Assembly (NCBI RefSeq): GCF_005887635.2
Contig: NZ_CP040818.1
Span: 2,014,501-2,078,500, forward strand
Reading direction: 5' to 3'
DNA: 64,000 bases
DNA from: Paroceanicella profunda
Lineage (GTDB): Bacteria; Pseudomonadota; Alphaproteobacteria; Rhodobacterales; Rhodobacteraceae
The first letter of the stretch is position 1. Each line of letters starts with the position of its first letter. Shown in pieces: positions 60,094 to 64,000 of this stretch. A program made the position numbers and the translations under genes. The notes under the pieces were generated by a model. The model did not search any database. It saw nothing but the letters and a program-made list of their open reading frames with translations, and was not told the DNA's origin.

Positions 60094-61614
60094 TCAGTCG
60101 CAGAAGATCAGCACAGTGAACGTGGCTGCGCGGCGCGCGAGGTCGGTCGGTGTGAGCGGAGCGCCGTCGCCGCTGGTGTCCGGCCGCACACCCTGGCCGG
60201 ACAGGAACAGCTTCGCGATCTCACCGCGGATGGCGAAATTCACGTTCTGCGGGATCTCACCGGAGATGTCGGCCATCTTCAATGCGTCGAGCTTGGAGAC
60301 CACCACCCCGACCACCTGCCCGGAACTGTCGAGCACCGGGCCACCGGAATTCCCGCTTTGCACCGGGGCGGAGATCTGCATCTTCGTGACGTCGCCGCCG
60401 AGGCCGGTCATTGCGGTGACTGACCCGCGCGTCACATTGAGCCCGCCGAGCAGGTCGGAGAGCGGATAGCCCGCCACGGCGATGTCGGCGTTCAGCTCCG
60501 CCGGACCGGGTGCGAAATGCGCCGCGACCGTGCCCGCTGGCGCCGGCGGGCCGGAGAGCAGGGCAAGGTCGTATTGCTCGGATTGCCCGACGAGGGAAAG
60601 CGGCTGGCCGTCATGGCTCAGGCGGCTGCAGCCGCGCACCACGTGGGCGTTGGTGAGGATGAGGCCGTTCGGGTCGACGAAGAAGCCAGACCCCGAGGCC
60701 TTGTGCTCCGCGTCAGGCGCGGCCGGTGCAGTGCTTCCCTGCGAGACGCGGGCATCGGCGCCGCGCGCCGAGTCGAGCCAGTCGAGGGTCAGCATCACCA
60801 TCCGGTGCAGCGCGCCGCCTGGAGGGATATTGAAGGCCGGAGCCCGACCCACGGCGATGCTGGTCGAGACACCGTTGATCATGTCGCTCTCGGCCGGCCC
60901 GGCGGAGAGCAGGACAGATGACCATCCTCCGCGGATCATCTCGGAGCGGAAATAATAGCGAGACCCCTGCGCGGTGGTGACGGCGGTAACCCAGCGGTCG
61001 GCACGGCGCAACGTGTAGGGGGCGAGGCCCGGCGCCTGCTGCTGTTCAGCCCAGCCGTGCCAGGAATACATGTCCGCGAAGTCAGAGCGCAGGGTGTAGA
61101 TGTCGAAATCCGAGATGGTGTGGCCCCAATGGTTGAGGCTGCCTTTCATCGGCAGCGGCTTCATTGTGCGGGCGGGAAAGGCCAGCGAAAGCCCGAGACC
61201 CGGCAAGTAGCGCATTTCCCAGCCCTCCCTGTCGATCTCGTCGAGAAAGGAGAAGGCGAGGCTGGCCATCTGCATGTTCAGCGGCGGCGTGCTAAAGGTC
61301 TTGCGGCTGTAGCTTTCGAGCGCACCCTGGCTGCCTTTGCCCCAGTCGCCGTCTATAAGGCCCATGTAGTGTCCGTTGAAGGCGAGGGCCGCCTGGAGAT
61401 ATCGCTTCTCGTCGGTGCTCAGCCATCCTGCATCGAAGGGTTCGACCAGCACGTCAGGGATCGGAGCCTGCGCCTTGGGAGTGCCGGGAAGCGCGGTGAG
61501 GGCGGCTGCGAGCGCCAGTAGGAACGCGGCGCAGCGCAGCAAGGTCCGGATGCTGACCTGTTGGCTCAAGGCGGATCTCCTCGGCTGGGCACGCCACAGG
61601 AGATCAGAGTGCAC
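60094..61614 (-). CDS. Trypsin-like serine protease with N-terminal peptidoglycan-binding-like region
   Basis: A 506-residue exported protease (hydrophobic signal about 22-48, ending KAQA). A region at about 60-100 (STDEKRYLQAALAFNGHYMGLIDGDWGKGSQGALESY) looks like a peptidoglycan-binding type 1 motif. A trypsin-like domain follows, with catalytic His324 (NAHVV), Asp349 (YDLALL) and Ser423 (GNSGGP). The start at 61614 is the only ATG giving a signal peptide close to the N-terminus. Confidence 0.85.
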   Translation of the reverse strand: MHSDLLWRAQPRRSALSQQVSIRTLLRCAAFLLALAAALTALPGTPKAQAPIPDVLVEPFDAGWLSTDEKRYLQAALAFNGHYMGLIDGDWGKGSQGALESYSRKTFSTPPLNMQMASLAFSFLDEIDREGWEMRYLPGLGLSLAFPARTMKPLPMKGSLNHWGHTISDFDIYTLRSDFADMYSWHGWAEQQQAPGLAPYTLRRADRWVTAVTTAQGSRYYFRSEMIRGGWSSVLLSAGPAESDMINGVSTSIAVGRAPAFNIPPGGALHRMVMLTLDWLDSARGADARVSQGSTAPAAPDAEHKASGSGFFVDPNGLILTNAHVVRGCSRLSHDGQPLSLVGQSEQYDLALLSGPPAPAGTVAAHFAPGPAELNADIAVAGYPLSDLLGGLNVTRGSVTAMTGLGGDVTKMQISAPVQSGNSGGPVLDSSGQVVGVVVSKLDALKMADISGEIPQNVNFAIRGEIAKLFLSGQGVRPDTSGDGAPLTPTDLARRAATFTVLIFCD

Positions 61615-61644
61615 CGGGGCGTGGCCGGAGGCAAGCCGCCCGGC

Positions 61645-62838
61645 TCAGCCCCGCCCGGCCCGCCGCAGCCACAGGGCGATGGCGCAGACGCAGAGGGTGA
61701 GTGTGGCGCAGAAGACGATCACCGCCGGCCACGCGCCCTCGTGCCAGAACCATCCGCCGAGCGAGCCCATCACGCTGGAGCCCACGTAGTAGGACAGCAG
61801 GTAGAGCGAGGCCGCGTGGCTGCGGTTTGTGCTCGCCAGCCGGCCCACCCAGCCGGAGGCCACGGAATGGACCATGAAGAACCCCACCGTGATCACCGCA
61901 ATGCCGCCGATGATCAGCCACAGAGCGGAGGAGAGCGTGGCCAGCATGCCCGTGAGCATCACCGCCACGCCGGTGATCACCACCGGCGGCCGCCCCATCC
62001 TGTCGGCGAGGGAGCCGGCGCTGGAGGAGGCGAGGATGCCGAAGATGTAGGTGAGGAAGATCAGCCCGATCTGCGCCTGGCTGAGGCTGTAGGGCGCGGC
62101 GAGCAGCCGGTAGCCGGCGTAGTTGTAGATGGTCACGAAGGCGCCCATCGACAGGAAGCCGGTGAGGAACAGGAAGGGCAACTCGCGGTGGCGCAGGTGG
62201 GTGGCCCAGGCCGCGAGATGCAGGGCCGGGTTCAGCCCGGGGCGGCGCACGAAGTTGCGCGAGGCCGGCGCGAGGGCGAGGAAGCCGAAGGCCACCACCA
62301 GGTCCACCGCCGCCATGGAGCCGAGCGCGATGCGCCAGGAGGTGGCCTCGGTGAGCGCGCCGATCGCCACCCGGCCGATCATGCCGCCGAAGGCGGTGCC
62401 GCCCACGTAGAGGCCCATGGCCCGGCCGAGGCGGCCCGCCGGCATCTCCTCGGCCAGATAGGCCATGGCGACGGCCGGCACGCCGCCGAGCACCAGCCCC
62501 TCGCAGGCCCGGGCGATCAGCAGCAGCTCCCAGGACGGCGCCATGGCCGAGACGAGGTTCAGCAGCGCCGCGCCCACCATGGAGACGAACATCAGTCCGC
62601 GCCGGCCCACGGCCTCGGAGAGCGCGCCGGCCGCGAGGATGGAGAAGGCGAGGCAGCCGGTGGTGAGCGAGAGCGCGAGCGAGCTCGTCGCTGGGTCGAT
62701 GCCGAATTCGGTGGAGAATTCCGGCAGCAGCGGCTGGGTGCAGTAGATCAGCGAAAAGGTGGCGAACCCGGCCAGGAACAGCGCGGTGGAGATGCGCCGT
62801 TGGGCGGCGCGCTCCGTGCGGGGGAGGGCGGAGGACAT
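61645..62838 (-). CDS. MFS transporter (YnfM-like)
   Basis: A 397-residue major facilitator protein with twelve helices. The MFS loop motif is present in the form GALSEAVGRRGLMFVS after helix 2 and SLADRMGRPPVVI in the second half. It resembles YnfM-type arabinose/drug exporters. The substrate is unknown. It lies 22 bases downstream of the ABC-2 permease on the same strand. Confidence 0.88.
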   Translation of the reverse strand: MSSALPRTERAAQRRISTALFLAGFATFSLIYCTQPLLPEFSTEFGIDPATSSLALSLTTGCLAFSILAAGALSEAVGRRGLMFVSMVGAALLNLVSAMAPSWELLLIARACEGLVLGGVPAVAMAYLAEEMPAGRLGRAMGLYVGGTAFGGMIGRVAIGALTEATSWRIALGSMAAVDLVVAFGFLALAPASRNFVRRPGLNPALHLAAWATHLRHRELPFLFLTGFLSMGAFVTIYNYAGYRLLAAPYSLSQAQIGLIFLTYIFGILASSSAGSLADRMGRPPVVITGVAVMLTGMLATLSSALWLIIGGIAVITVGFFMVHSVASGWVGRLASTNRSHAASLYLLSYYVGSSVMGSLGGWFWHEGAWPAVIVFCATLTLCVCAIALWLRRAGRG

Positions 62839-62860
62839 GGTGGCGCGGCCTGGTCCCGGT

Positions 62861-63676
62861 TCAGCTCTTGAGCCTGTAGCCGGAGCGGATCCAGCGCCAG
62901 GCCACCGTCCAGAGCACCGCGTTCACCGCCACCAGCACCGCGGCGCCGAGCAGCGGCCCGCGGTCCGACACGCCCAGCACGCCGAAGCGGAAGCCGTCGA
63001 TGAGGTAGAAGATCGGGTTCGCGTGGCTGATGGCGCGGAAGGCGGCCGGCAGGGTTTCGAGCGAGTAGAACGTGCCGGAGAGGAAGCTCAGCGGCGTGAC
63101 GATGAAATTGGTGATCGCGGACATCTGGTCGAACTTGTCCGCGACGATGGCGGCGAGGATGCCGGCGAGGGCCATCATCAGGCTGCCGGCCAGCACGAAG
63201 AACAGCGCCCAGAGCGGGTGCTGCGGGATGGTCTGCGTGGCGCCGAACACCACCACGGCCACCGCCGCGGCCACGAACAGCCCGCGCGCCACCCCGCCCA
63301 CCGCGTAGCCGGTGAGGATCTCGGCCGGCGAGAGCGGCGGCATCAGCGTGTCGATGATGTTGCCCTGCATCTTCGAGATCAGGATGGAGGAGGAGGTGTT
63401 GGCGAAGGCATTCTGCACCACGGTCATCATCAGGATGCCCGGCGCGAGGAACTGGGCGAAGGGCACGCCCATCACCTCGCCCCGGCGCGCGCCGAGCGCC
63501 AGGATGAAAACGCCCATGAACAGGGCCGCCGTGGCCATGGGGGCGGCGAGCGTTTGGGTCCAGACATTGGTGAACCGCCGGATCTCGCGCAGGCACAGCG
63601 TGCGCAGGCCGAGCCAGTTGGTGCGGCCGAAGCGGCGCTCCCCCATGGGGCGCATCTGGGGGGTGACCTGTGTCAT
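62861..63676 (-). CDS. ABC-2 type transporter permease
   Basis: A 271-residue exporter permease of the ABC-2 (NodJ/YadH) type with six helices. The family motif PFAQFLAPGILMMTVVQNAFANTSSSILISKMQGNIIDTLM is plain, and PLSFLSGTFYSLETLPAAFRAISHANPIFYLIDGFRFG matches the C-terminal half. No ATP-binding partner lies beside it: its neighbours are the MFS gene and gcrA. Confidence 0.9.
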   Translation of the reverse strand: MTQVTPQMRPMGERRFGRTNWLGLRTLCLREIRRFTNVWTQTLAAPMATAALFMGVFILALGARRGEVMGVPFAQFLAPGILMMTVVQNAFANTSSSILISKMQGNIIDTLMPPLSPAEILTGYAVGGVARGLFVAAAVAVVVFGATQTIPQHPLWALFFVLAGSLMMALAGILAAIVADKFDQMSAITNFIVTPLSFLSGTFYSLETLPAAFRAISHANPIFYLIDGFRFGVLGVSDRGPLLGAAVLVAVNAVLWTVAWRWIRSGYRLKS

Positions 63677-63711
63677 TTCTTCCTCCGAGGCTTGGAAAAC
63701 CGCCGGGCACC

Positions 63712-63739
63712 TTGTAACTGACGTGCCCGGAGATACAAT
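63712..63739 (+). promoter_or_regulatory. Sigma70-like promoter of gcrA
   Basis: TTGTAA (63712-63717) and TACAAT (63734-63739) are 16 bases apart, close to consensus, with a predicted start near 63746 and a leader of about 23 bases. It is the clearest promoter of this type in the window. Confidence 0.65.
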
Positions 63740-63768
63740 ACAGACCCCATCCCCGACGGAGATATGTC

Positions 63769-64000
63769 ATGTCCTGGACCGATGAGCGCGTCGAAGAGCT
63801 CAAGACCATGTGGAACGAGGGCAAGAGCGCGAGCCAGATCGCCAAGACCCTCGGGGGCGTCACGCGCAACGCGGTGATCGGCAAGGTGCATCGTCTCGGC
63901 CTGTCGAACCGAACGGCGGGTGCCGCGAAGGACGAGGTGAAGCCGGCGGCCGCCGCCGCGCCCGAGCCGCCGCTGCGCGCCGTGCCCGAACCGAAGGAAG
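63769..64000 (+). CDS. gcrA: GcrA cell-cycle regulator, 5' part (cut by the window end)
   Basis: The first 77 codons of GcrA, an alphaproteobacterial sigma70 cofactor that stimulates promoters carrying CcrM-methylated GANTC sites. The start reads MSWTDERVEELKTMWNEG, and KTLGGVTRNAVIGKVHRLGL is the family's helix-turn-helix. A proline- and alanine-rich linker begins at about residue 55. GACGGAG precedes the ATG. The rest lies beyond base 64000. Confidence 0.93.
   Translation, partial: MSWTDERVEELKTMWNEGKSASQIAKTLGGVTRNAVIGKVHRLGLSNRTAGAAKDEVKPAAAAAPEPPLRAVPEPKE

Overview
The window is about 70% G+C and looks like a chromosomal segment of a Rhodobacterales-type alphaproteobacterium. Supporting signs are a GcrA cell-cycle regulator at the right edge, a tRNA-His of the alphaproteobacterial type (G1:U72, A73, no G-1), a direct-repeat LexA box (GTTC-N7-GTTC) in front of an mmcB-type DNA repair gene, a 6S-RNA-like gene upstream of 5-formyltetrahydrofolate cyclo-ligase, and a TRAP carrier. 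There is no prophage, insertion sequence or CRISPR array. Unusual sequence is confined to intergenic tandem and palindromic repeats.

Layout. 1-2.9 kb: TRAP transporter (dctQ-dctM-dctP). 3.2-7.8 kb: proline iminopeptidase, ubiG, a DUF2064/GT2 glycosyltransferase pair, a YgfZ-like protein and a cupin. 7.75-8.6 kb: two G-quadruplex-capable tandem arrays on opposite strands. 8.6-13.8 kb: inositol monophosphatase, EF-P, a roughly 27-bp palindromic array, a Tat-exported CpdB-type nucleotidase and a YbfF-like esterase. 14.2-17.2 kb: glutamylputrescine genes puuB and puuA, separated by a 28-bp array copied from the puuA 3' end, then tRNA-His. 17.3-23.9 kb: DUF6324-type protein, mmcB, 6S-like RNA, 5-FTHF cyclo-ligase, YmdB-like phosphoesterase, EamA exporter, SLC13 permease, YebC. 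24-35.4 kb: soluble-sensor chemoreceptor, CoxG-like protein, a 620-residue unrecognised protein, MBL-fold protein, YqgE, DsbD-like thiol protein, outer-membrane barrel, a 24-codon small ORF, YhhQ-type transporter, and a secreted protein joining a HasA-like hemophore domain to RTX repeats.

35.7-53.1 kb is a nearly complete phenylacetate catabolic locus. On the minus strand, paaG-paaI-paaK-paaX-paaABCDE-paaZ-paaY encode activation to phenylacetyl-CoA, ring epoxidation, isomerisation to the oxepin, ring opening and oxidation. On the plus strand, a branched-chain-type ABC importer (livKHMGF), a fused enoyl-CoA hydratase/3-hydroxyacyl-CoA dehydrogenase (probably doing the PaaF and PaaH steps) and a TetR regulator are transcribed divergently. 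PaaX and the TetR protein may both regulate the locus. The thiolase PaaJ is not in the window.

53.7-59.9 kb: a LysR gene at the far end of a minus-strand operon holding an NMT1-type ABC importer with a flavin monooxygenase, a VOC protein and a carboxylesterase-like hydrolase; this is probably uptake and breakdown of a small, unidentified, perhaps ring-containing compound. 60.1-64 kb: trypsin-like protease, MFS exporter, ABC-2 permease without an ATPase beside it, and the start of gcrA.

The observations most worth a second look are the HasA-RTX fusion, the paired G4-type arrays, the 27-bp hairpin array (with a smaller relative at 54.6 kb), two independent tandem duplications of gene 3' ends (puuA and tetR), the small ORF with a full-length Shine-Dalgarno, and the hairpin over the paaX ribosome binding site.
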